A DNA stretch of 64,000 bases, taken from positions 2,127,020-2,191,019 of the forward strand of contig CM021321.1 in the NCBI GenBank assembly GCA_010645155.1, given 5' to 3'. Numbering within the stretch: position 1 is the stretch's first letter; each line of letters starts with the position of its first letter. Made by a program: the position numbers and the translations under genes. Below the pieces are notes generated by a model. That model saw only the letters and a list, made by a program, of their open reading frames with translations. It was not told the origin of the DNA and made no database searches. Of this stretch, positions 12,101-21,447 are shown in pieces. This DNA is from Tigriopus japonicus. Taxonomy: Eukaryota > Arthropoda > Copepoda > Harpacticoida > Harpacticidae.

Positions 12101-15100
12101 ATAAGGATTTGCAGGTCGGCTTCAACAACATTTTAAGAAAGCTACTAGGTGGGGTGCAAAGTAACCTCCGTGACCGACAAAATACAATCCTACTGCAAGA
12201 TATGCTTATAGTGCTTTGAAGTCCGTTCAAATTCGACGTTCCGTCAAATTTCAATGGATTATTGACCTTCATTTTGTATAGAGGTTGTGAACAATTGATT
12301 GTTGTCCCCCCTCTATTCCCGCCCCACCAGCCTGTTGCGTAGACATCGCTAAAGGCCAGCCAGCATTGTCCATGCACCCGGGAAGAGACAAAACTCAACA
12401 TAATTTTAACTATTTCGCAATATGTGCGATATTGTACTGATAAATAAGTATCATAATTGTTTACCGATATCAAAAAGGACATTGGTTGGTGGCATTGTTG
12501 GCAAATTTACTTGAAATATTAGGTAATTTGTCTCTTTCTATGTGCCTAGACAATGCTGGCTGGCCTACAGCGATGTCTACGCGGCAGGTCTTGGCAGCGT
12601 CAATAGCGAAAGACAACAATCAATTCTTCACAACCTCTATTGGTGGTTGGATTGAAGCTCTCGGGAAAAATCCATACTCTGTCCAAGAAGCACTGGAATC
12701 ATGGAGCACGGCGTTTAATTGAGCTGGAGAAGTCATTTTTAAGTTCCAAAGACATTTGAAACCAGTTTTGGAGTTAGGAGACAATCCCTCATATGAAGTT
12801 GAGGTCGGTTAGTTAGGTCACGGGCCAAAAATTGATATAATGTCACTTAAAACTTGCTTAAACACAATTTTCTGAATTTTCATCACCTATTCCTAAAATG
12901 GTCTCATTGTTGCCTGAACCCGAAATAATGACTTGATCTATTGAGCCCTTCTTCGAATTTAGGTGAAAAAAGTCCGATTGTGTCCTTCAAGAATTGTGCT
13001 CAAGAATGGCCATTGAAAATTGAATGACTAAATAGGTTACACCAATATTTTGAATCATTACCGAAGTAAGTGTGCCTAACAATTATCTAAAAGAAAATTT
13101 TCAAAAAATTGTGTTTAAGCAAGTTTTAAGTGACATTATATCAATTTTTGGCCCGTGACCTAATTAACTGAACTCGGTAACATATGTGGCATTGTCTCTT
13201 CTCCTCAAAGCTGGTCTCATATGTCTTTGGAACTTTAAAATGAGTAGCTCAATTAAACGTCGTTGGAGTGAGATGCTAGCAATGAGAATAATTATTTCCA
13301 GTAAGAACAATTCAATTACGTTCTTTTGCAAATGAGACCTTGCATATGTTGACAAGAATACGTATTAAAATTTTCAGCTCAATCGAAAGTCGGAGACAAA
13401 AGTTATGCTCACTCAAAGTTCAATGCAAATCCTACCGAGAATGAATGAACTAGCCCTTTTGTGGTAATCTTTTTACCACAAAAGGGAGAGTTCATTCATT
13501 CTATGCTCTCTCCAGTACATAAGTTTGAGAAGCATAACTTTTCACTCCGGCATTCGATTGGGCTGAAATTTGAAATACGTGCTCTTCTCAATGCAAGCCA
13601 GGTCTCATTTGCAGAAGAACGCAAATGGTTTGTTTCTGCTCGAAATCATAATTCTAAATCCAGGCTAGTTCGTTCTAACNNNNNNNNNNNNNNNNNNNNN
13701 NNNNNNNNNNNNNNNNNNNNNNNNNNNNNNNNNNNNNNNNNNNNNNNNNNNNNNNNNNNNNNNNNNNNNNNNNNNNNNNNNNNNNNNNNNNNNNNNNNNN
13801 NNNNNNNNNNNNNNNNNNNNNNNNNNNNNNNNNNNNNNNNNNNNNNNNNNNNNNNNNNNNNNNNNNNNNNNNNNNNNNNNNNNNNNNNNNNNNNNNNNNN
13901 NNNNNNNNNNNNNNNNNNNNNNNNNNNNNNNNNNNNNNNNNNNNNNNNNNNNNNNNNNNNNNNNNNNNNNNNNNNNNNNNNNNNNNNNNNNNNNNNNNNN
14001 NNNNNNNNNNNNNNNNNNNNNNNNNNNNNNNNNNNNNNNNNNNNNNNNNNNNNNNNNNNNNNNNNNNNNNNNNNNNNNNNNNNNNNNNNNNNNNNNNNNN
14101 NNNNNNNNNNNNNNNNNNNNNNNNNNNNNNNNNNNNNNNNNNNNNNNNNNNNNNNNNNNNNNNNNNNNNNNNNNNNNNNNNNNNNNNNNNNNNNNNNNNN
14201 NNNNNNNNNNNNNNNNNNNNNNNNNNNNNNNNNNNNNNNNNNNNNNNNNNNNNNNNNNNNNNNNNNNNNNNNNNNNNNNNNNNNNNNNNNNNNNNNNNNN
14301 NNNNNNNNNNNNNNNNNNNNNNNNNNNNNNNNNNNNNNNNNNNNNNNNNNNNNNNNNNNNNNNNNNNNNNNNNNNNNNNNNNNNNNNNNNNNNNNNNNNN
14401 NNNNNNNNNNNNNNNNNNNNNNNNNNNNNNNNNNNNNNNNNNNNNNNNNNNNNNNNNNNNNNNNNNNNNNNNNNNNNNNNNNNNNNNNNNNNNNNNNNNN
14501 NNNNNNNNNNNNNNNNNNNNNNNNNNNNNNNNNNNNNNNNNNNNNNNNNNNNNNNNNNNNNNNNNNNNNNNNNNNNNNNNNNNNNNNNNNNNNNNNNNNN
14601 NNNNNNNNNNNNNNNNNNNNNNNNNNNNNNNNNNNCACGAACCTTCACTTTCCGGTCAGCCAGCCCCATTTCATGAACTTTTTTGACGTTTTCATCCGTA
14701 AAATCATCAGATTCATTTTCAACATGATGCCAAACACATCAACATCAATGAGCTGTCAATATAAAATGAAGGGCAATAATCCATTGAAATTTGAAAGAAA
14801 TGCCTAAACATGAATGAACTACAAGGCACTATAAGCATATTTTGCAATAGGATAGCATTTTGTCGGTCAAGGAGGTTACTTTTCACCCCACCTAGTAAAA
14901 GGAGTGAAGTTGAAAGACATGGTCAGGATCGAGGACTTGCATGAAGAGTTGGGATACCTCTCAATCAACCAGATGGCAGCAAGAAGCAAGCTCATGGAAA
15001 TTTGGAAAGCTCGTGACTCCACTTCACACCCTTTGCACAAGTTCTAAGAGATCTAACCCCTAGCACACCCGATGAGCGTGTCTCCCGGAGCAAATCACGA

Positions 15101-16078
15101 GGGGATGTGAGGCCATTTGACCATCTCCAAAAAAAACACAAAAAAACAGATTATTTTCATCTAGATATTTTTGTGGCCCAAAGGTGATTGTTGATTTAGG
15201 CGAAATACATTTGAATGTACTTAAATGCAGTGTATGTGTTTGTAATCATTTTTTCCCTTTGACCCTGTAGTTCAGGATTACCTAGTTCCATAGTTTCGTG
15301 GAGCATAGTGTTTGCCTGTAGGTGCAGGTTTGTTTATTGATTTTAAATGAATCTCATGTACTATGAAATGAAAGTCTAAAATATTAATGTTACAGGGGAA
15401 TTCAAAACAGCCACATATATTTCGACGAATTTGGTCAGTGGAGGCTAGAATCATTGCAAGATTCCAATAAGACCTTTGTGATGTCTACCCAAGAATCAGA
15501 ATTCCGTTACCCCATTGGGCGAACGAGATGGAAGTCGTTGAGCCAATCAACAATCTGCGGCGTAAACCAAGGTGGAGGAATCAATCTCACTCTTTCCAAT
15601 TGTTTTCCTCACCAATTTACTTGTGATTCTGGTGATTGCATTCCCTTACCTGAAAGATGTGACACTGTTCTGACTTGTGACGACAATTCAGACGAGGTCA
15701 ATTGTTTCTACCTCCAGTACGACTCTTCTTATGATCGCGATGTTACCCCAAAAGTTGAGGACGGGAAAAAACCGCTAGAAGTATTTATGAATGTTTCAAT
15801 CTTGGCTTTCGCCATGATTGACACCGTGGGGCTGAAAATCACTTGTGATTATTACTTGAACTTGCGATGGTATGACTCAAGACTTAAATTCAGGGATCTG
15901 AACGAAATACATAGCCTGAACAGTTTGTCTGAAAATGACATTCAAAGTCTTTGGACGCCAAAAGTGGCGTTTGTTAATGCCTTAGGACCATACCAAACCA
16001 TAGTTGATGAACTCAGCACTGGCATATTGATTAGGGAAGAAGGTTCATCTGTCGAAGACGTCGCAAACAACAGAGAAG
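104..16078 (+). CDS. Pentraxin / lectin-like / LDLa / Cys-loop receptor-like protein, partial gene
   Basis: Three exons with matching phases: 104-405, 1023-1585 and 15396-16078. The first ends at AAG|GTAAGG in phase 0, the second leaves two bases, and the third begins with the completing base. Exon 1 encodes the end of a pentraxin-like fold (VLVLGQQQEQLEGGF, then FSGTIAQV and AECLYS). Exon 2 looks like a C-type-lectin-like segment (FWLGQEMDG, conserved cysteines). Exon 3 carries an LDL-receptor class A module (CFPHQFTCDSGDC...CDDNSDEVNC) followed by the start of a neurotransmitter-gated channel ligand-binding domain (NVSILAFAMIDT, YYLNLRWYDSRL, LWTPKVAFVNA). I recall comparable chimeras as predicted extracellular receptors in some arthropods and lophotrochozoans; ligand and function are unknown. 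The 5' end lies before the window. Exon 3 ends at GAAG|GTAAGT, but I found no following exon with the Cys-loop or transmembrane helices before ABCB8, so the gene is truncated, rearranged or incompletely visible. Confidence 0.72.
1726..1742. repeat. Short TG microsatellite
   Basis: A run of TG dinucleotides lies just downstream of the lectin-like exon, inside the long intron. It is a simple repeat with no further signal. Confidence 0.7.
2505..2626 (+). pseudogene. Non-LTR retrotransposon reverse transcriptase C-terminal fragment
   Basis: The + strand translation contains DLRKHFFSVRAIQIWNNLPS, a motif typical of the extreme C terminus of CR1/Jockey-like reverse transcriptase proteins, and ends a few codons later. 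Upstream sequence back to about 2170 may belong to it but has stops. It abuts a reverse-transcriptase fragment on the other strand, so the two lie tail to tail. Confidence 0.6.
2600..3390 (-). pseudogene. Non-LTR retrotransposon reverse transcriptase fragment, decayed
   Basis: Read on the minus strand, this piece has ordered reverse-transcriptase motifs: KPGPDGVTSQFL, SGQHGFRAHFST, VYLDFAKAFDKVDH, GVPQGSILGPLLF and the catalytic YADD. It is broken by a frameshift near 3190-3210 and a stop near 2957, where a tryptophan codon would be expected, so it cannot encode an active enzyme. No endonuclease domain is attached. It sits in the long intron of the receptor-like gene. Confidence 0.85.
3718..4058. 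mobile_element. hAT-like MITE rich in ACCGAAA repeats, with 8 bp target duplication
   Basis: The ends form imperfect terminal inverted repeats: TAGTGATGGACCGAAAG on the left against TAGTAAAGGACCGAAAG on the right. The flanks carry a perfect 8 bp direct repeat, ATTTATAT, at 3710-3717 and 4059-4066. The TAGNG end and 8 bp duplication fit the hAT superfamily. Inside are repeated ACCGAAA units in both orientations. A related copy is at 52453-52779. There is no coding capacity, so it would need a transposase from elsewhere. Confidence 0.85.
4688..5034. mobile_element. Foldback (long inverted repeat) element
   Basis: The left arm, from CTTAATAGGGCAATTGAAG, is matched by the inverted right arm ending at CCTATTAAG. 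Arms of about 130 bp surround a spacer of about 100 bp. Shared stretches include the GTGTGGCTTTGTTGTGCC block and its complement. The inner part (AGAGACAAAACTAGACATAA) resembles the foldback at 12278-12640, so the two probably belong to one family. Confidence 0.75.
5318..7666. mobile_element. DNA transposon, 11 bp TIRs and 10 bp target duplication, no coding region recognised
   Basis: The ends are a perfect 11 bp inverted repeat, AGGGCTGCCAG and CTGGCAGCCCT. They are flanked by a perfect 10 bp direct repeat, CCTTTTCACC, at 5308-5317 and 7667-7676. Subterminal GCCAGA/TCTGGC motifs recur at both ends, as expected for transposase-binding sites. A 9-10 bp duplication resembles Mutator-like elements, but the superfamily is not settled. 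No transposase-like reading frame is visible, so it is probably non-autonomous. It contains the nested foldback at 6361-7467. Confidence 0.85.
6361..7467. mobile_element. 1.1 kb foldback element with arms of about 260 bp
   Basis: The left arm begins TAGAGCTCTATATTAGAAAG and the right arm ends with its exact complement. Pairing continues with few mismatches through the block AGATGGCGTTGG/CCAACGCCATCT to roughly 6620 and 7200. The unpaired middle (about 6640-7180) is more GC-rich, with a CTCTCTC-rich stretch and a short CGCG run near 6970-7000. It has no recognisable protein. Confidence 0.85.
7667..8400. other. Intronic sequence with no recognised feature
   Basis: Apart from the target duplication at its left edge, I see no gene, RNA or repeat here. 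It may include the 5' untranslated part of the retrotransposon that becomes recognisable after about 8430. Confidence 0.4.
8881..9018. mobile_element. Solo LTR, 138 bp, with 4 bp target duplication
   Basis: The sequence begins TGTGGCGACC and ends GTCCGCCACA, giving TG...CA ends within a short inverted repeat (TGTGGCG/CGCCACA). It is flanked by the direct repeat ACCT at 8877-8880 and 9019-9022. An AATAAA lies inside near 8958. Size and ends suit a short LTR of a Gypsy-like or miniature (TRIM-type) element left after LTR-LTR recombination. No internal region remains. Confidence 0.75.
12278..12640. mobile_element. Foldback MITE nested in the TA-flanked element
   Basis: ATAGAGGTTGTGAA at the left is mirrored by TTCACAACCTCTAT at the right. 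The ATTGATTGTTGTC and GACAACAATCAAT blocks, and the CCAGCCAGCATTGTC block with its complement, also pair. The inner AGAGACAAAACT sequence links it to the foldback at 4688-5034. Confidence 0.75.
12710..13261. mobile_element. Foldback element with arms of about 150 bp
   Basis: Left arm blocks GGCGTTTAATTGAGCT, AAGTTCCAAAGACAT and TAGGTCACGGGCCAAAAATT reappear as complements in reverse order between about 13095 and 13261. The spacer of about 200 bp shows no coding signal. Confidence 0.75.
13275..13670. repeat. Near-perfect-centre palindrome next to the assembly gap
   Basis: The centre near 13470 reads TTTTGTGGTAA, a 5-base loop, then TTACCACAAAA. Diverged arms extend about 190 bp each way (GTCTCATTTGC on the right against GCAAATGAGAC on the left). 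The right arm stops where the N run begins at 13680. A related single arm occurs at 39997-40100, showing that this is a dispersed family. Confidence 0.75.
13680..14635. other. Assembly gap (956 N)
   Basis: An unbroken run of N. Reading frames that cross it are artefacts. It lies inside the nested inverted repeats, which probably caused the failure to assemble. Confidence 0.99.
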
Positions 16079-17577
16079 GTAAGTAAAGTTCATCGTCAAA
16101 TTCATTGAATCAATTGTGTTTTTCTATTTTTTCGACTTGTTTCTTCAAAATTAAGTGTTCTGCTTGTCAAAATTGATACTAATAGGGATGGGCAAAAAGT
16201 GTGAAAACATTTTTGGTAAGATAAACTCATTTCATTTGCCCTTTCCTTTCGACAATTTAGCTTAAAGTATGGCTTAGAATATACTATTTATTTTTAAGAG
16301 ATGTTAAGTTTTGGAAGATTTTTCCAAATTGAAAAATCTGAAAACTATATCCTATTATATTCTATTAAGACTCTTCACAACAGTTCAAGTTATCTATGTT
16401 CATATACAACTAAAGAAAGCATGGTCGAAATCTTCTAGAAAATTGGCCTTCTCATATTTCGGAAGCAAAATTATACCTACACAAAAGATTAGTTTCTGTA
16501 AATCGAGTATTTTTATATTCATACAGCTTTGACTGTATTCACATATTGAAGGGATATAAAAGGAGCACTAGAAGATTTGCAAGATTACCGGAACGAAATA
16601 TGCCAGACTTTTACAAGATAAGTCGTTCTAAAGTCAACAAAATAAGCGCATTGTTGGCATTTTGTCCTTAAAAGAGTATTTTACAGAATTATTTTTCCAT
16701 TAAAAGTAAAAGAACACAAATATTGAAAAACTTTTGCGAACTCAAACACAGATTTTAAATTTTATCCCTTTTAAATACTGCAGAGATAATCTGGATTTTA
16801 AAACAATTTTTATTTGAGATTTGGACTGCAAAACCTTTTATGATGGAAAAGTTTCAGCAATTGATTCTTAAACAAAATCATAAAGTTAAATAATTCATTG
16901 GAAAAATATCGTTTTGCTTCTGCAAAGTTCATTTGGAGATGAATTATGCGATATTTTCCCTAAAAATATATTCCGTGCGGTTGCTATTTGTTTGGTGTTC
17001 TCGATTTGGTTTAGGTTAGCTGAGGTTCCGCCCTTAATTTCGAGCAAAATTTCGGCTTTTAGCTTGTTAACACTAATTTTGTTTGGTCTTTGCCCATGTT
17101 TCTTTGTTCTTACCTTTGTATAAACCTTTCACTGTTTTGTCCATTGAAACAACCTTTATTTCAGTCCCGAAAAAAAATCTCGTATCTTTTGTCCGCAACG
17201 TAAGAGTAAACACAGTACAGAGTTGACCCCTTGAAAACTATTAAATAAAAACTGAAAATGCATTTAATTGTCATTTCCATAACTACGTCAGTTAAGAAAT
17301 GCAGGGGTCCCTGAGTAATGTCTGAGTTCTAGATAAAATTATGTGACAAAATGTCGGAGGAGATTTGAGAAAATGTGTTTAATTAAGCTCAGGAATGTTC
17401 TATTCCCCTCATTAATCTATTCAGTATTTTCTGCTTTGTGAGAACTGAAGACGACATTTTCTTTCAAAAGCTACAATGTGCCAGAAGTTTGCCAGATCTC
17501 GAAAATTTGCCAGGACAAAAAAGTTCATGACAGTAGGGTCTCAAATATGCCAGATTTCAATTTTATGGCAGACAAAT
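16079..17577. other. AT-rich sequence without recognised genes
   Basis: I searched both strands for the missing Cys-loop and transmembrane exons of the receptor-like gene and found none. From about 16590, and again at 17470-17560, GCCAGA/TGCCAG motifs recur; they reappear at 18560-18660, which suggests the remains of a larger element surrounding the satellite-bearing foldback. Confidence 0.4.
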
Positions 17578-18478
17578 ATCAGACCTGTTCAATAATCTTA
17601 TCCAGATAAAAGATAAAGATAAAAGATAGTTTATCTTTTATCTTCATCTAGATACTGTTTTTGGGAAAGTATCTTGAAGTATCTTTATCTAGATACTTTT
17701 TTCGGGAAAGTATCTTAAAGTATCTTTATCTAGATACTTTTTTCGGAAAACTATCTTGAAATATCTTTATCTAGATGCTTTTTTGGAAAACTATCTTGAA
17801 CTATCTTTATCTAGATAATGTGTTCTCTCAATCTTTTGTGTTAAAGCATCCATTATGCATTGTTTTGAATGCATTATGCATTTTCCCAAAAAGTATCTAG
17901 ATAAGATACTTCTAGATACTTTTCTTCATAATGCATAATGTCAAATTACTTGTGCATTATGTACATTGAAAGTGGATACATTACGCATTTTGAGACTTGA
18001 GAGTGGACACATTATGCACATTGAGTGAGGAATCTGAGGATGCATTCATTATCCACTTTGAGGAAGGGTGAATAATGTATCCACTCTCAATGTGCATAAT
18101 GCGTCCACTCTCAAGTCTTAACATGTATAATGCATCCACATTCAATGTGCATAATGCACAAATAATTTGACATTATGCACAATGAAGAAAAGTATCTAGA
18201 AGTATCTTATATAGATACGTTTTGTGAAAAGTATCTTGAAGTATCTTATCTAGATAGTTTTTCGGGAAAGTATCTTAAAGTATCTTTATCTAGATACTTT
18301 TTTCGGGAAAATGTCTTAAAGTATCTTTATCTAGATACTTTTTTCGGGAAAGTATCTTAAAGGATCTTTATCTAGATAATTTTTCAGGAAAGTATCTTAA
18401 ACTATCTTTATCTAGATACTTTGCGGAAAATACTATCTTATCTAGATACTGTTTCAAAGTATCTTGAACAGGTCTGAT
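17578..18478. mobile_element. Foldback element filled with TATCTAGATA-type satellite
   Basis: The ends are a perfect 15 bp inverted repeat: ATCAGACCTGTTCAA at 17578-17592 and TTGAACAGGTCTGAT at 18464-18478. Each side contains about five to seven copies of a unit of roughly 45 bp built on ATCTTTATCTAGATAC and CGGGAAAGTATCTT. The centre (about 17830-18180) instead repeats GCATTATGCA-like and ATTGAGAGTGGA-like words in both orientations. No target duplication is evident and there is no coding capacity. Confidence 0.8.
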
Positions 18479-19032
18479 GCTTTTAATGGTCTTTATGGCC
18501 CCCAATTTTGACTTATCCAACAAGTGATTTCATTTAGTCCAACTGTTCCTCAACTGTTCGCTCTTTTTGCATTTTCTTGGGAAAGTGGCAGAAAATGACA
18601 GTGTAGAAAAGTTCATGGCAGTGAAATTTGTAAAGCGCCAGAAAATAGCGGAAAATGGCTTGCAGCTACAGCTAAAAAAATTGACCTAAAGATAACGAAA
18701 TAGAAAATTTTCAACCTTTAGGATCGAAAATTTTTGATCGTAAAAAAAAGAGATCGAAAATTTTTGACCTTGAAAAACCGAGATGAAATGATCGAAAACA
18801 AGAATATATTCGCTAAAACGTGACAGAATATGGGAGTAAGGAAATTATAAGTGGCAGTGAGCACTCGTAATTGGCAGTATTTCAGACAACTTTTGGCAAA
18901 GTCAGCTTGAAACCAACTGGTAACGCTGGTAACTGGTATCAACACCAAAACAATGCTTCAAAGAACATGTGTCTTGTTGTGGTCCAAAGATCAAGGACAT
19001 TTCCATTATTAATTTAACTCGCTCACATCGCC
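18479..19032. other. Region upstream of ABCB8, no gene seen
   Basis: It contains TGGCAG/GCCAGA words like those at 17470-17560 and short direct repeats (GATCGAAAATTTTTGA near 18725 and 18750). The proximal part presumably includes the ABCB8 promoter, but I see no clear core element. Confidence 0.4.
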
Positions 19033-21257
19033 ATGGCCCTGATCCTTCGATTAGCTTGTCCCACAAGGATCAACGGCCTTCGTCCTTGGTTTCCTCGAAG
19101 ACTGCCTTCGCTACGGTCAACCGTTCCCACCCGAAAGGTCGCTCAATTTGGCACCACTCTCGGTCTCTTGGGACTCATTCCCGTCAGCCGTGCAAATACC
19201 TCCATTTCTCCCGAGAAAAATCGATTGATCGGGTCAAATCCTGACCTCCGACCTATCAATGACACTCGATTTCCATGGCGACAATTCCTGGCCATGCTTT
19301 GGCCGCATCTCAAGTATCTGTTAGCCGCCATCGGCAGTGCTCTAGCCGTGGCTTATCTCAACATTCAGATCCCACAGCAATTGGGTCAGGTGGTTAATGT
19401 GGTCTCATCGTTATTGAGTCAAGTGGGCGATGCTGAGGGCCAAGTTCGACGGTTCATGGACCAGATTCGGGAGCCGTGTGGCCGCATTATTCAGTTGTAC
19501 TTGGGTCAAGCCGTGATGACTTGGGGTTATATCTATAGTTTAGCTTGTTTGGGTGAACGTGTGGCGGCAGATCTGCGCCAACAACTTTTTGCCTCGATTA
19601 TCGCGCAAGATATCGCTTTCTTTGATGAGCATAAAAGCGGCGAGATCATATCGCGTTTGACGACGGATGTCCAAGATTTCAAATCGGCCTTTAAATTGTG
19701 CATATCGCAAGGACTGAGAAGTACGGCTCAAACGGTGGGGTGTGTGGTGGCATTATACTCGATTTCGCCACCATTGACGGGGTTGATGTTGGCGGTGGTG
19801 CCCGTGGTCATCGGGATTGGAACGGCTTTAGGATCGGTCTTGAGAAAGATGTCCAAGGCCGCTCAAGCTCAGGCAGGTGCGACCAAATCAATGGCAAGTC
19901 ATCATTTGGCGGTCAGTTATTGTCATTATAGGTGGCTAAGGCCACGGCTGTGGGTGAGGAGTGCATCTCGAATATGCGCACGGTTCGAGCCTTTGCCATG
20001 GAAGATCAAGAACGAGCCATGTTCAATGAAGAAGTGGAGAATGCCCGACGACTCAATGAGAGATTAGGTCTGGGGATCGGGATTTTTCAAGGCGGAGCCA
20101 ATCTTTTTCTGAATGGAATTGTTCTCACTACGTTGTACTATGGCGGGTACTTGTTGTCCACGCAACAATTGACGGCGGGTGATCTGATGAGCTTCTTGGT
20201 GGCCACTCAAACTATCCAACGGTCTTTGGGTCAGATGTCGTTGCTCTTTGGGCAAATGGTCAAGGGTAAAACTAATCTGGGGAGACTTTTCGGTTGATTC
20301 TTGACTAAAAATTTTGTCCAATGTTTCTTAGGTCTCTCGGCGGGCACAAGAATATTTGACTATGTCAATCTAGTACCCACCATTCGACTGGAGGGTGGAC
20401 AAGAGATCCCCTATCACAGTTTAATCGGCGAAATCGAATTCCGCAACGTGGGTTTTCAATATCCCACCCGACCAGACCAACGGGTTTTGGATCAGTTCTC
20501 ATTGAGAATTCCCGGAGGCAAAATGGTGGCCTTGGTGGGCTCCAGTGGAGGTGGAAAATCAACGGTGGCCTCTCTTTTGGAACGTTTCTACGATTGTAAC
20601 GAAGGTGTCATCACAGTTGATGGCGTGGATATTCGAAAACTCAATCCCAAATGGCTTCGTGGACGTGCTATTGGCTACATCAACCAAGAGCCCGTTCTCT
20701 TTGCTACGTCAGTTATGGAAAATATCCGATATGGACGTCCTTCGGCTACCGATTTCGAGGTGATGGAAGCTGCTCGAGCGGCCAATGCTCACACCTTTAT
20801 TCAAGGCTTTCCAGACAAATATGACACTGTCTTAGGGGAAAGAGGTGTAACCGTAAGTGGGGGTCAAAAGCAAAGGATTGCCATTGCACGAGCCCTACTC
20901 AAAAATCCGACCATTCTCGTCTTGGATGAGGCGACCAGTGCCTTGGATGCTGAATCCGAAAAAGTTGTTCAGGTACGTGAGTCAGAAACGTGTTTGGAGG
21001 AAATGAAGGTTTTGAAACATTTCTTGGCTCTTTGCTTTCAGGAAGCCATTGATCAGGTGGCTCAGGGTCGAACTGTTTTAGTGATTGCTCATCGATTGAG
21101 CACAATTCAAAAGGCTGATGCCATTGCGGTGGTTGATCAAGGTCGAATTGTGGAACTGGGCACCCACGAATCACTCAAGAAATTCGGGGGTATATATGCT
21201 AAGCTCATTCGACAACAAGAGCAGAGCAGTTCCCCGAATTCACGAGGCATGGCGTAG
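19033..21257 (+). CDS. ABCB8: Mitochondrial ABC half-transporter ABCB8
   Basis: Four exons (19033-19872, 19932-20265, 20332-20972, 21042-21257) give about 676 residues. An N-terminal Arg-rich, hydrophobic leader suits mitochondrial import. A single ABC membrane domain follows (about residues 80-345), then one nucleotide-binding domain with Walker [10 protein letters not shown] (about 461), signature VSGGQKQ (about 566), Walker [10 protein letters not shown] (about 586) and the H-loop in [31 protein letters not shown] and [11 protein letters not shown] point to the ABCB8 subfamily. In mammals ABCB8 sits in the inner mitochondrial membrane and is linked to iron export and a mitochondrial potassium channel complex. 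The first intron only keeps frame if its donor is GC (CAG|GCAGGT). It converges with GAPVD1, 190 bp away. Confidence 0.93.
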
Positions 21258-21302
21258 CAGGATAGAATGGAATAGTTTAGATTAAGTTCAAATTTGGTTT
21301 AA

Positions 21303-21308
21303 AATAAA
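21303..21308 (+). terminator. Polyadenylation signal of ABCB8
   Basis: AATAAA lies 46 bp after the ABCB8 stop codon, in the short convergent gap before the GAPVD1 stop on the other strand. Confidence 0.6.
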
Positions 21309-21447
21309 CTTATAGTGTATTGAAATTGACTTTGGTTGCTATTCTTTCTTTCAGTGCACCGCTAAGGGTACACGGGTGTATTTGGGGATAAACATATTTG
21401 ATGATGGAACTAATTTGGTCAAAGTCGGAGTCTCATTGAGACATCGA

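Larger units (their letters stand above)
12145..14895. mobile_element. TIR element inserted at a TA site in the retrotransposon
   Basis: Terminal inverted repeats of about 133 bp (12145-12277 and 14763-14895) start with CTAGGTGGGGTG and continue with an AAAGTAACCTCC block in both arms. TA dinucleotides flank it at 12143-12144 and 14896-14897, consistent with a TA duplication. Its interior holds two or three nested foldback segments and the assembly gap, so true length and any transposase are unknown. Removing it joins the reverse-transcriptase reading frame in phase. Confidence 0.75.
8430..15044 (+). mobile_element. Decayed non-LTR retrotransposon split by two later insertions
   Basis: Pieces in order on the + strand: an ORF1-like region (about 8430-9270) with a PHD-like cysteine/histidine pattern and RERSKANIIIYGLK; an EEP endonuclease (about 9400-10120) with GFWNMRRGFW, LIFLCETDL, GGDWNIDLL and SDHSAV; a reverse transcriptase (about 11000-11860) with GQHGFRKHHST, FDLSSAFD, GSPQGSVLSP and FADD; and a C-terminal piece (14898-15044) with LSINQMAARSKLMEIWKA. 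The frame is broken by stops at about 9906, 10437, 10999 and 11874 and by frameshifts. The 5' boundary is uncertain. A solo LTR at 8881-9018 and a TIR element at 12145-14895 interrupt it. It cannot be autonomous. Confidence 0.85.

Noticed and set aside
11865..12482. 206-codon minus-strand frame over the retrotransposon
   Set aside because: It is the antisense shadow of the reverse transcriptase and of the inserted TIR element.
13461..14807. Long open frames across the assembly gap on both strands
   Set aside because: They exist only because N codons contain no stops.
17600..18460. Tandem array considered as a CRISPR array
   Set aside because: Units are contiguous without unique spacers, are inverted between halves, and the genome is eukaryotic.
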